Positions 25,716 to 34,510 of a stretch of DNA of 52,406 nucleotides are shown piece after piece. The position numbers were made by a program, and so were the translations under genes. Positions within the stretch are counted from its first letter, which is position 1. Each line of letters opens with the position of its first letter. Source of the DNA: JBHHZI01 sp046757965 (GTDB lineage Bacteria > Acidobacteriota > Polarisedimenticolia > SMYD01); assembly GCA_046757965.1 (NCBI GenBank), contig JBHHZI010000005.1, positions 1 through 52,406 on the forward strand. Reading direction: 5' to 3'. A model generated the notes under the pieces. That model made no database searches. It was not told the DNA's origin and was given only the letters and a program-made list of their open reading frames with translations.

Positions 25716-27050
25716 ATGAACAGATGGGAATGTGTCCTCCAGGGCGTCGAGAAACGGATCAACAAGCATTCCTTCCGGACCTGGTTCCGCCCGACCAGAC
25801 TCATCCGGGCACTTGACGGACACCTCACGGTTCGTGTTCCCAATCAGCTCTTTCTCGAGTGGATCCAGAGCAACTACCGGACCATTGTCGATGAGGTGAT
25901 CGCCGGCATGGAATCGGACATCCGGTCCGTCTCCTTCACCTGTGCCGGAACAGATCCAGACACTACCGTCCCGGATGGCGGCGCCGGGATGGACACAGAG
26001 GCCAGGGGGCCCGCGGCCACGCCGTGCCGGCCGTCCAGGCGCACCATCACACCCCGGTACACCTTCCAGAATTTCGTCGTCTCCTCCTGCAACCAGTTCG
26101 CCCACGCCGCCGCCAGGGCGGTTGCGGAGAAACCGAGCCACGCCTACAACCCTCTCTACATCTACGGCGGTGTCGGACTCGGCAAGACGCATCTGTTGCA
26201 TGCCATCGGCAACGTCATCAAGAACGAGGATCCGTCGTCCGTGATCCTCTACATCTCCAGCGAGAACTTCATGAACGAGCTGATCAATGCGATCCGCTTC
26301 GAGAAGACGTTCGAGTTCAAGGAGAAGTACCGGAATGTGGATGTCCTGCTCATGGATGACATCCAGTTCCTCGAGGGTAAGGAACGCACCCAGGAGGAGT
26401 TCTTTCACACCTTCAACCAGCTCTATGAACTCCAGAAACAGATCGTGATCAGTTCCGACTGTCGTCCCAGGGAGATCTCCACACTCGAGGAGCGCCTGCG
26501 CTCCCGCTTCGAGTGGGGACTGATCGCCGACATCCAGCCACCCGATCTGGAAACCAAGGTGGCGATTCTGAACAAGAAGGCGGCCGATGAAGGGGTCACA
26601 CTTCCCCAGGATGTCTCTCTCTATGTCGCGTCCAAGGTGAAGTCCAATATTCGTGAACTCGAGGGGTGTCTGGTCCGCACGATCGCTTACGCGTCACTCA
26701 CCGGAAGGCCCATCGATCTCGAGCTCACGACGGAGACGTTGCATGACATCGTGAGCGAGGCCGCTCACGCGATCACCGTCGAGACCATCCAGAAGCTCGT
26801 GGCCGGCTTCTACCGGCTCAAGACATCCGACCTGAGGTCGCGGAACAACTCGAAGAACGTCGCGCTCCCACGGCATGTCGCCATGTATCTGTCCAAGTCG
26901 ATGACCCACTGCTCACTTCCCGAGATCGGCCGTCGCTTCGGAAAAAAGCATCACTCGACGGTCCTGCATGCCATCCGCAAGGTGGAGCGTCTCCGTGCTG
27001 AACCAGAATTCGACAGACAGATGCAGTCATTCATCGAAGCTCTCCAGTGA
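25716..27050 (+). CDS. dnaA: Chromosomal replication initiator DnaA
   Basis: AAA+ initiator that binds DnaA boxes and opens oriC. 444 residues from ATG 25716, which follows a GGTGGGG ribosome-binding region; an upstream in-frame start at 25683 would lie within the DnaA box pair. Domain I (MNRWECVLQGVEKRINKHSF), a low-complexity linker, Walker A GGVGLGKTHLLHAIGN near 150, Walker B VLLMDDIQFL near 210, and domain IV with its signature YLSKSMTHCSLPEIGRRFG and KKHHSTVLHAI. Complete. First gene of the rightward dnaA-dnaN-recF-gyrB-gyrA block. Confidence 0.98.
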   Translation: MNRWECVLQGVEKRINKHSFRTWFRPTRLIRALDGHLTVRVPNQLFLEWIQSNYRTIVDEVIAGMESDIRSVSFTCAGTDPDTTVPDGGAGMDTEARGPAATPCRPSRRTITPRYTFQNFVVSSCNQFAHAAARAVAEKPSHAYNPLYIYGGVGLGKTHLLHAIGNVIKNEDPSSVILYISSENFMNELINAIRFEKTFEFKEKYRNVDVLLMDDIQFLEGKERTQEEFFHTFNQLYELQKQIVISSDCRPREISTLEERLRSRFEWGLIADIQPPDLETKVAILNKKAADEGVTLPQDVSLYVASKVKSNIRELEGCLVRTIAYASLTGRPIDLELTTETLHDIVSEAAHAITVETIQKLVAGFYRLKTSDLRSRNNSKNVALPRHVAMYLSKSMTHCSLPEIGRRFGKKHHSTVLHAIRKVERLRAEPEFDRQMQSFIEALQ

Positions 27051-27296
27051 CTTGCACGATCCATACACACCCTTGCATGGTGACCAACCTGTGGAATCCG
27101 TCATCGCACTCCACAGTTTCCAGCCTGACATCTTTCCCACACGATGTCGACAGCCTTCTCCAGCCTGCCTCGACCCGATGAACGGCCTGCTCCACCGGCA
27201 GTTCGACCATCCATTGATCTTTTCCACAGACACTACAACTGGTACTAGTATGTACTTGCTCTTCATATCATTGACTTGTCGTTGATGGAGGTCGTG
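27051..27296. other. dnaA-dnaN intergenic region with DnaA boxes
   Basis: These 246 bp hold no gene. One clear DnaA box TTTTCCACA is at 27220-27228; degenerate copies are TTTCCCACA at 27133-27141 and TGTGGAATC at 27090-27098. The stretch 27215-27285 is AT-rich and should contain the dnaN promoter, though I could not assign -35/-10 elements. It may be the second half of a bipartite origin flanking dnaA. Confidence 0.65.
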
Positions 27297-28439
27297 GTGG
27301 AATTCATCGTGAACAAGGAAGACCTGCTCCCCGAGTTGACTCTGATCCAGGGGGTCATCGAGCGCAAGACCACGATGCCGATCCTGTCGAACCTGCTACT
27401 GAAGGCAACCGCAGAAGGCGTGGAACTGCTGGCCACGGATCTCGATGTCGGCCTGAAGACGCGCTGCGAGGCCCAGGTGACGGGTCAGGGTGAGGTCACC
27501 GTCCAGGCTCGCAAGCTCTTCGATGTGGTCAAGAGTCTGCCTGGTGGTGAGATCCGCTTCAAGGTGGCCGGCAGTGCTGATCTCGGCATCACCTGCGGCA
27601 AGTCGCGGTTCAAGCTGCGTGGCCTGCCCGCAGCCGATTTTCCCGCGCTCCCGGATGCCACCGTCGAGCAGCCGGTCCACCTGACCGGCATTGACCTGCG
27701 AGATCTGGTGGCGAAGGTCCTGTTCGCCGTGACCGTGGATGATCCTGTCTATTCGCTCAACGGGGCGCTGCTGCGCATCGACGGCAAGACGCTGACTCTG
27801 GTGGCCACCGATGGACATCGGCTCGCCTATGTGTCCCGCGAGCTCAATATCGATCCGGTGAAGACGCCCCTGGAGAGGGTCGTGCACCGCAAGACGCTAT
27901 CCGAGCTGTCGAAGATGTTGGCCGAATCGGGTAATGACACCGTCTCCTGCGGGGAGGTGGCCAACCATCTTCTGTTCCGCTCGGCTCGCTCGACGCTGTT
28001 CTCCCGTTTTCTCGACAAGTCGTTCCCGGCCTTCGAGAAGGTGCTTCCGGAGGGCAATGATCAGCATCTGATGGCGGACCGTGGGGCGCTGACTGGCGCC
28101 TTGAAGCGTGTCTCCCTGCTGTCGAGTGAGCGGTCCCGGGCTGTGCGTCTCTCCGTGGAGGCGGGCAGCCTGGAGATCTCGTCGAATTCACCGGAACTGG
28201 GTGAGGCGATGGAGACCCTGCCGGTGGACTACACCGGGAAGCCGATGGCCATCGGCTTCAATGCTCGCTATCTGGTGGATTTTCTGGATGTGGTGAGTGA
28301 CGAGAAGGTTCGTCTGTCGCTGAAGGATGCTGACACCCAGGGGTTGCTGACCCCCGGCGAGGAGCATCCCGAGGACTACCGCTACGTGGTGATGCCGATG
28401 CAGCTGCGCGGGGAAGAAGGGGCGAAAGACGCTTCTTGA
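27297..28439 (+). CDS. dnaN: DNA polymerase III beta sliding clamp
   Basis: Ring-shaped processivity clamp. I start it at GTG 27297, which has GGAGG 5 nt upstream and gives the family opening MEFIVNKEDLLPELTLIQGVIERK; upstream in-frame ATG 27285 and TTG 27276 would begin at or before that ribosome-binding site. 380 residues in three topologically similar domains, with TMPILSNLLLKA, VATDGHRLAY, and the C-terminal YRYVVMPMQLRG. Its last 11 bp overlap the inferred recF start. Confidence 0.97.
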   Translation: MEFIVNKEDLLPELTLIQGVIERKTTMPILSNLLLKATAEGVELLATDLDVGLKTRCEAQVTGQGEVTVQARKLFDVVKSLPGGEIRFKVAGSADLGITCGKSRFKLRGLPAADFPALPDATVEQPVHLTGIDLRDLVAKVLFAVTVDDPVYSLNGALLRIDGKTLTLVATDGHRLAYVSRELNIDPVKTPLERVVHRKTLSELSKMLAESGNDTVSCGEVANHLLFRSARSTLFSRFLDKSFPAFEKVLPEGNDQHLMADRGALTGALKRVSLLSSERSRAVRLSVEAGSLEISSNSPELGEAMETLPVDYTGKPMAIGFNARYLVDFLDVVSDEKVRLSLKDADTQGLLTPGEEHPEDYRYVVMPMQLRGEEGAKDAS

Positions 28440-29553
28440 GCGCCTGACCCTGACGTCCTTCCGGAATCTTGCCGATGGTTCTCTGGTATGGCCGCATGGC
28501 CTGACTCTCGTTGCCGGAGAGAATGGCCAGGGCAAGACCAATCTCCTCGAGGCCATCTTCTTCCTGGCCATGGGGCGGTCGTTCCGTGTGTCTCGTCTCG
28601 ATCGCCTGGTGCGTCGCGGGGAGCCCTTGTTCCATCTCGAGGCGCAGGTCAGGTCGCGTGGGGTGTCTCATCGCCTGGAGGTGACGGCCGGTCAGGGGGA
28701 ACGTGGCCGGCAGCTCGATGGCAAGGCCGCCGGTCTTGCTGACACACTGAACTCCTTTGCATGCCTGGTCTTCGCGTCGCCAAGGCTGGACCTCTTTCGT
28801 GGCTCTCCCCAGGATCGGCGGCGCTTCCTGGACCGTGGGGTGGCCTCGATCTGGCCGGATCTGCTGCCGGTCTACCGGGATCAGGTGCGTGCAGGGCGGC
28901 AGAAGAACGAGTTGCTGCGCCGGGCCCGGGAGTCAGGCGGTGGCACGCAGGTGAGAGATCAGATCCAGGCGTTCAACCGGCGTCTGGCACAGTCCGGCAG
29001 CCGCATCCAGCAGGCACGCCAGCGCTATGTGGATCTGCTTCATGTCGAGCTGGTCGAAAGCGACGCGCTCGGCGGGCTCGTTCCAGGGTCTATTCCCCGG
29101 CTGGCGTACCGGCCCAGTCCGCGGTTGAACTGGTCGCCCATGGAGGGGGTGAATGAGATTGCTGCTGCTCTGTGCGCGGCATTTGACGAGAGGATGGATG
29201 AGGAGATGCGGCGCGGGGTGGCTCTTCTCGGTCCACAGCGTGACACCCTGTCCATCACACAGGATGGCTGTGAGATGGCAACCTACGCGTCATCCGGGCA
29301 GCAACGGGCCGCGCTGATCGCCCTGAAGATCTGCAAGATGCTGGTTCACAAGAAGTTGACCGGTGACTACCCGGTGCTGCTGGTCGATGATGTCGATTCC
29401 GAACTCGACGCGGAGCGAACCCGCCGTGCGTTGCGCATCCTGAACGGAGAATTCCAGGCCATCGTGGCCTCGGCGCGCGGCGCCGCCTGGCCAGAGTCCC
29501 GTCCGGGTTCACGGCTGATCCGGGTGCGGAATGGTATAATCACCCTGGCGTGA
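28429..29553 (+). CDS. recF: DNA replication and repair protein RecF (non-canonical start)
   Basis: SMC-like ATPase that loads RecA at gaps with RecO/RecR. Walker A GENGQGKTNLLEA near residues 31-43, signature YASSGQQRAAL near 285, Walker B PVLLVDDVDSELD near 314; 374 residues in all, normal for RecF. Between the in-frame stop at 28390 and an ATG at 28570, which is after the Walker A motif, there is no ATG, GTG or TTG. The ACG at 28429 falls exactly where Met1 of other RecF proteins aligns (F-R-N at residues 11-13), with AAGAAGGGG 6 nt upstream. I therefore annotate ACG as the start; a sequencing error for ATG is the alternative. Confidence 0.88.
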   Translation, partial: TLLERLTLTSFRNLADGSLVWPHGLTLVAGENGQGKTNLLEAIFFLAMGRSFRVSRLDRLVRRGEPLFHLEAQVRSRGVSHRLEVTAGQGERGRQLDGKAAGLADTLNSFACLVFASPRLDLFRGSPQDRRRFLDRGVASIWPDLLPVYRDQVRAGRQKNELLRRARESGGGTQVRDQIQAFNRRLAQSGSRIQQARQRYVDLLHVELVESDALGGLVPGSIPRLAYRPSPRLNWSPMEGVNEIAAALCAAFDERMDEEMRRGVALLGPQRDTLSITQDGCEMATYASSGQQRAALIALKICKMLVHKKLTGDYPVLLVDDVDSELDAERTRRALRILNGEFQAIVASARGAAWPESRPGSRLIRVRNGIITLA

Positions 29554-29633
29554 GAACAGGGCAAGGCGCCCCCCCTTTCGACACCTCCACCCCATCGGCT
29601 GGTGCCCGTCGGGCAGACCCGGCCAGGACCGAA

Positions 29634-32063
29634 ATGACCGAGATTGAACAGCCGAGAGAGGACCGGAGCACGGTCAATGCGTCTGCCTATGACGCCAGCA
29701 AGATCAAGGTCCTGCCCGGCCTCGAGGCGGTGCGGGCCCGCCCGGCCATGTACATCGGAGACACGATCTCGGGCGGCTTGCACCATCTTGTCTGGGAAGT
29801 GGTGGACAACGCCATCGATGAGGCGCAGGCCGGTTTCTGCTCTCGCATCGAGGTGAGTGTCAATATCGATAACTCCATCACGGTCAGTGATGACGGCCGT
29901 GGGATTCCCGTGGGGATGCACGCGGAGCAGGGCAAGTCCGCCGCCGAGGTGGTGATGACCATCCTCCATGCCGGCGGCAAGTTCGACAACGAGACCTACA
30001 AGGTCTCCGGTGGTCTCCACGGGGTGGGCGTGTCCGTCGTCAATGCCCTGTCCGATCCGTTGCAGCTCGAGATCTGGCGAGACGGCCACGTCTATCAGCA
30101 GGCCTACAGCAAGGGCAAGCCCACCACGCCTTTCGAGCAGGTCGGCACGACCCAGCGCCGGGGCACCAAGATCACCTTCAAGCCCGACCCGGAGATCTTC
30201 GAGGAAACGAAGTACTCGTTCGACGTGCTGTCCCAGCGCCTGCGAGAGCTCGCCTTCCTCAATTCAGGCATCGAGATCCACCTCACCGACGAGCGGGATG
30301 ACCGTTCGACCACGTTCCATTACGAGGGAGGCATCAGCTCGTTCGTCGAGTATCTCAACACCGGCAAGAAGACGGTGCACGAGAAGCCGATTCACATGAA
30401 AGGGGAGAAGGAAGGTGTTGCGGTCGAGGTTGCGCTGCAGTACAACGAGACCTACGGCGAGACCCTCTTCTCCTACGCCAACAGCATCAACACGCAGGAA
30501 GGCGGCACCCATCTGACTGGCTTTCGTGCCGCGTTGACCCGCACCATCAACACCTATGTCTCCCAGGCCGCCAATCTGTCCCGGGAGATGAAGGAGACCA
30601 CTCTCACCGGTGACGACGTGCGGGAGGGGCTGGCCGCCGTGGTGGCGGTGAAGGTCGCCAAGCCACAGTTCGAGGGACAGACCAAGACCAAGCTGGGCAA
30701 TGGTGAGGTCAAGGGATTGGTGGAGGCCCTGGTCAACGAGATGCTGTCGCAGTTTCTCGAGGAGCACCCCACGGTGGCCCGCCGCATCGTGGAGAAGGGG
30801 GTCGAGGCCGCCCGGGCGCGTGAGGCCGCCCGCAAGGCCAAGGAACTCACCCGGCGCAAGGGAGCCCTGGATTCGTCCAGCCTGCCGGGCAAGCTGGCCG
30901 ATTGCTCGGAGCGTGATCCCGCGCTGTGCGAGCTGTACCTGGTGGAGGGTGATTCAGCCGGCGGGTCGGCCAAGCAGGGTCGTGACCGGCGCTTTCAGGC
31001 GATCCTGCCGCTGCGTGGCAAGATTCTCAACGTCGAGAAGGCACGCATCGACAAGATGCTGGGGCATGAGGAGATCCGCACCATCATCGCGGCCCTCGGC
31101 TGCGGCATCGCCAAGGACATCGACCTGGGCAAGCTCCGGTATCACCGCATCATCATCATGTGTGACGCGGATGTCGACGGGTCGCACATCCGCACGCTGC
31201 TGCTGACCTTCTTCTTCCGCCAGATGCGGCCGCTCATCGAGCGCGGCTATCTCTACATTGCCCAGCCGCCGCTGTATCGCATCGCCCGGGGGAAGCACGA
31301 GACCTATGCCAGTGAAGAGAAGGACATGTCTTCTTTCCTCATCGACAAGGTGGCCGAGGAGCAGACAGTGGAGATTCCCGGGCGGTCCCTCACGCTGACG
31401 GGAAAGCCCCTGCGTCGTGTACTCGCCCATCTGAGCGAGTACAGCCACTATCGGGGTCTGCTGCAGCGCCGGGGTCTCGATCAGGGCCTGACCGCCATTC
31501 TCATGGCGCAGTCCGTCACGGGCCCGGCCGACCTGCAGGACGAGACGCGCGTGAAGAGCCTGGTGGCCGCCCTGAAGAAGGCCGGCCGGACGGTGAGTGA
31601 GCCCGAGCGCGACGAGGAACGAGGCGCCCATCGCATCACCGTCGACTCGTGCACCCTGAAGTTCGATTCGGTGGTCATCGATCACGACCTGCTCAGTGCC
31701 CCGTCGTATCGCAATCTCTGTGAGGTGTATTCGCGCATCGAGGAGCTGCATCAGCCGCCGTTCCTGGTGACGACCAACGGTCATCAGGAATCATTCCTGT
31801 CGCGCGAGCGCCTCTTCGCGACGCTCATCGAGAGTGGCAAGAAGGGCCTGACCATCCAGCGCTACAAGGGGCTCGGCGAGATGAATCCAGAACAGCTCTG
31901 GTCCACCACCATGGATCCGGCGCGCCGCAAGCTGCTGCAGGTCGGCATTGAGGACGCTCCCGAGGCGGAGACCATCTTCAGCCGGCTGATGGGTGAGGAG
32001 GTTGAGCCGCGCCGGCAGTTCATCCAGGAAAACGCCCTGGAGGTCCAGAACCTCGATGTCTGA
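29634..32063 (+). CDS. gyrB: DNA gyrase subunit B
   Basis: ATPase subunit of gyrase. GHKL ATP-binding motif EVVDNAIDEA near residue 55-64 (catalytic Glu and Mg-binding Asn present), KVSGGLHGVGVSVVNAL, the transducer domain, and Toprim motif EGDSAGGSAKQGRDRR near 436, then DVDGSHIRTLLLTFFFR. 809 residues from ATG 29634, preceded by AGGA. An alternative GTG at 29550 overlaps the recF stop as GTGA and would add 28 unconserved residues. The stop overlaps gyrA by 8 bp. Confidence 0.97.
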   Translation: MTEIEQPREDRSTVNASAYDASKIKVLPGLEAVRARPAMYIGDTISGGLHHLVWEVVDNAIDEAQAGFCSRIEVSVNIDNSITVSDDGRGIPVGMHAEQGKSAAEVVMTILHAGGKFDNETYKVSGGLHGVGVSVVNALSDPLQLEIWRDGHVYQQAYSKGKPTTPFEQVGTTQRRGTKITFKPDPEIFEETKYSFDVLSQRLRELAFLNSGIEIHLTDERDDRSTTFHYEGGISSFVEYLNTGKKTVHEKPIHMKGEKEGVAVEVALQYNETYGETLFSYANSINTQEGGTHLTGFRAALTRTINTYVSQAANLSREMKETTLTGDDVREGLAAVVAVKVAKPQFEGQTKTKLGNGEVKGLVEALVNEMLSQFLEEHPTVARRIVEKGVEAARAREAARKAKELTRRKGALDSSSLPGKLADCSERDPALCELYLVEGDSAGGSAKQGRDRRFQAILPLRGKILNVEKARIDKMLGHEEIRTIIAALGCGIAKDIDLGKLRYHRIIIMCDADVDGSHIRTLLLTFFFRQMRPLIERGYLYIAQPPLYRIARGKHETYASEEKDMSSFLIDKVAEEQTVEIPGRSLTLTGKPLRRVLAHLSEYSHYRGLLQRRGLDQGLTAILMAQSVTGPADLQDETRVKSLVAALKKAGRTVSEPERDEERGAHRITVDSCTLKFDSVVIDHDLLSAPSYRNLCEVYSRIEELHQPPFLVTTNGHQESFLSRERLFATLIESGKKGLTIQRYKGLGEMNPEQLWSTTMDPARRKLLQVGIEDAPEAETIFSRLMGEEVEPRRQFIQENALEVQNLDV

Positions 32064-34503
32064 CGAAGACGACAGACGGATACCGGTCAACATCGAGGAC
32101 GAGATGCGCCGCTCGTATCTCGACTACGCGATGAGCGTCATCGTCGGGCGGGCTCTGCCTGACGTGCGCGACGGACTCAAGCCGGTGCACCGGCGGGTTC
32201 TCTACGCCATGCACGACCTGAAGAACGACTGGAACAAGCCGTACAAGAAGTCGGCGCGTGTGGCGGGCGATGTCATCGGCAAGTACCATCCTCATGGCGA
32301 GGCCGCGGTCTACGACACCATCGTCCGCATGGTGCAGGACTTCTCCCTGCGGTATCCGCTCATCAACGGGCAGGGCAACTTCGGCTCGGTGGACGGCGAC
32401 TCTCCCGCGGCCATGCGCTACACCGAGGTGCGCATGCACCGCCTCGCCCACGAGATGCTCGCTGACATTGACAAGGAAACCGTCGATTTCGGGCCGAACT
32501 ACGACGACACGCTCACCGAACCGCTGATCATGCCGTGCAGTTTTCCCAATCTGCTCGTCAACGGCTCGTCGGGCATTGCCGTGGGCATGTCCACCAACAT
32601 CCCACCGCACAATCTTGGCGAGGTCGTCGACGGCATCATCGCGCAGATGAAGAACCCGGACATCTCCGGCGCCGAGCTGATGAAGATGATTCCGGGCCCG
32701 GATTTTCCCACCGCCGGGATCATCCTGGGCACCAGCGGCATCCGTCAGGCCTATGCGACGGGCCGTGGCATCATCTCGATGCGCTCCCGGGTCCATGTTG
32801 AGCCACACGGCAAGGATCGCGAGCGCCTGGTGGTCACCGAGATCCCCTACCAGGTCAACAAGGCCGACCTCATCGTGCGGATCGCGAACCTGGTCCGCGC
32901 CAAGAAGATCGAGGGCATCGCCGACCTGCGGGACGAGTCGGACCGCGACGGCATGCGCATCGTGTTCGAGCTGAAGCGGGGCGCCGTGGCGGACGTGGTT
33001 CTCAACAAGCTCTACAAGCACTCCCGTCTGCAGCAGAACTTCGGCATCATCATGCTCGCCATCGTCGATGGCCGGCCGCTGGTCCTCTCCCTGAAGGAGA
33101 TGATCCACCACTTCGTGGAGCATCGCCGCGAGGTCGTGGTGCGCCGCACGCGCTTCGATCTGCGCAAGGCGGAGGAGCGCGCTCACATTCTCGAGGGCCT
33201 GAAGATCGCGCTGGACAATCTCGACGAGGTGGTGGCGCTGATCCGGAAGTCCAAGTCGCCGCCCGAGGCTCGCGAGACCCTGCGTCTGAGGTTCAAGCTC
33301 AGCGCCATCCAGGCCCAGGCGATCCTCGACATGCGCCTGCAGCGGTTGACCGGCCTCGAGCGTGAGAAGATCATCCGCGAGTACAACGAGATCCAGGCCC
33401 TCATCAAGGATCTGAAGGAGATCCTGGCCTCCGATGAGAGGGTCGACGGCATCATCTCCGACGAGCTGCTGGCGGTGAGGAAGAACTTCGCCGACCCGCG
33501 GCGCACGGAGATCGACGTCTCCGAGCCGGAGGAACTCTCCACCGAGGACCTCATCGCCGAGGAGGACATGGTGGTGAGCGTGTCCCACGCCGGCTACATC
33601 AAGCGCAGTGCGCTGGACACCTACCGGGCCCAGCAGCGGGGCGGCAAGGGTCGCATCGGGATGGTCCTCAAGGACGAGGACTTCGTCGAGGAGATGTTCG
33701 TGGCCTCGACACATGCCTACGTGCTGTTCTTCACCCATCATGGGCGGGTTCACTGGCTGAAGGTGCACGCCATCCCGCCGGTGGGGCCGGCCTCGAAGGG
33801 CAAGGCGATCGTCAACCTCCTGCATCTGGAAGAAGGCGACGGCGTGGCCGCCCAGCTCGCCGTGCGGGCGTTCAACGATGAGCAGTTCGTGGTCATGGTG
33901 ACGAAGAAGGGCATCGTCAAGAAGACGGCCCTGTCGGCCTTCTCCCGCCCGCGGGCGGACGGCATCATCGCGCTGAGCATCGACGACGACGACTCGCTCT
34001 TCTCGGTGCGTCTCTGTGACGACGGTGACGACATCTTCGTGGCCACCCGCGCCGGCATGTCGATCCGCTTTCCCGGCAGCGATGTCCGCCCGATGGGCCG
34101 CACGGCCCGCGGGGTCATGGGCATCCGGGTCGGCACGGATGACGGGGTCGTCGGCCTGGAAACGGTCTCCTCCGACGAGGATGCCATTCTCACCGTCAGC
34201 GAGAACGGCTACGGCAAGCGGACGGCGCTCTCCGAGTACCGCCGGCAGGGACGGGGAGGCAAGGGCATCATCAACCTCAAGGTGACCGGGCGCAATGGCC
34301 CGGTGGTCGGCGTCAAGCGCGTCCACGCCGACAGCGAGGTCATGGTCATGACCACCCAGGGCAAGGTGATCCGGATGCCGGTCAAGGGCATCTCCACCAT
34401 CGGACGGGCCACCCAGGGCGTCCGGGTGATCGACGTCGGGGACGGCGACACCGTGGTGTCCGTGGCCCGTCTTTCCGAGCGCCCCGGCGCCGCGGCCGAG
34501 TAA
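32056..34503 (+). CDS. gyrA: DNA gyrase subunit A
   Basis: DNA-cleaving subunit of gyrase. RIPVNIEDEMRRSYLDYAMSVIVGRALPDVRDGLKPVHRR core, catalytic Tyr122 in AAMRYTE, and a beta-pinwheel C-terminal domain containing the GyrA box QQRGGKGRIG, which separates it from ParC. 815 residues. The quinolone-resistance region reads KYHPHGEAAVYD: residue 83 (E. coli numbering happens to coincide) is Ala, not Ser, while Asp87 is kept. Starts at ATG 32056, overlapping gyrB by 8 bp. Confidence 0.98.
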   Translation: MSDEDDRRIPVNIEDEMRRSYLDYAMSVIVGRALPDVRDGLKPVHRRVLYAMHDLKNDWNKPYKKSARVAGDVIGKYHPHGEAAVYDTIVRMVQDFSLRYPLINGQGNFGSVDGDSPAAMRYTEVRMHRLAHEMLADIDKETVDFGPNYDDTLTEPLIMPCSFPNLLVNGSSGIAVGMSTNIPPHNLGEVVDGIIAQMKNPDISGAELMKMIPGPDFPTAGIILGTSGIRQAYATGRGIISMRSRVHVEPHGKDRERLVVTEIPYQVNKADLIVRIANLVRAKKIEGIADLRDESDRDGMRIVFELKRGAVADVVLNKLYKHSRLQQNFGIIMLAIVDGRPLVLSLKEMIHHFVEHRREVVVRRTRFDLRKAEERAHILEGLKIALDNLDEVVALIRKSKSPPEARETLRLRFKLSAIQAQAILDMRLQRLTGLEREKIIREYNEIQALIKDLKEILASDERVDGIISDELLAVRKNFADPRRTEIDVSEPEELSTEDLIAEEDMVVSVSHAGYIKRSALDTYRAQQRGGKGRIGMVLKDEDFVEEMFVASTHAYVLFFTHHGRVHWLKVHAIPPVGPASKGKAIVNLLHLEEGDGVAAQLAVRAFNDEQFVVMVTKKGIVKKTALSAFSRPRADGIIALSIDDDDSLFSVRLCDDGDDIFVATRAGMSIRFPGSDVRPMGRTARGVMGIRVGTDDGVVGLETVSSDEDAILTVSENGYGKRTALSEYRRQGRGGKGIINLKVTGRNGPVVGVKRVHADSEVMVMTTQGKVIRMPVKGISTIGRATQGVRVIDVGDGDTVVSVARLSERPGAAAE

Positions 34504-34510
34504 CGCGGTC

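Noticed and set aside
27216..27270. A dnaN promoter starting TTGATC
   Set aside because: No acceptable -10 element at 16-18 bp; the region is AT-rich but I cannot assign elements.
28390..28440. A programmed +1 frameshift fusing DnaN to RecF
   Set aside because: The dnaN end (tct tga g) lacks a real slippery element, and the ACG start with good ribosome-binding site and exact N-terminal alignment explains recF more simply.
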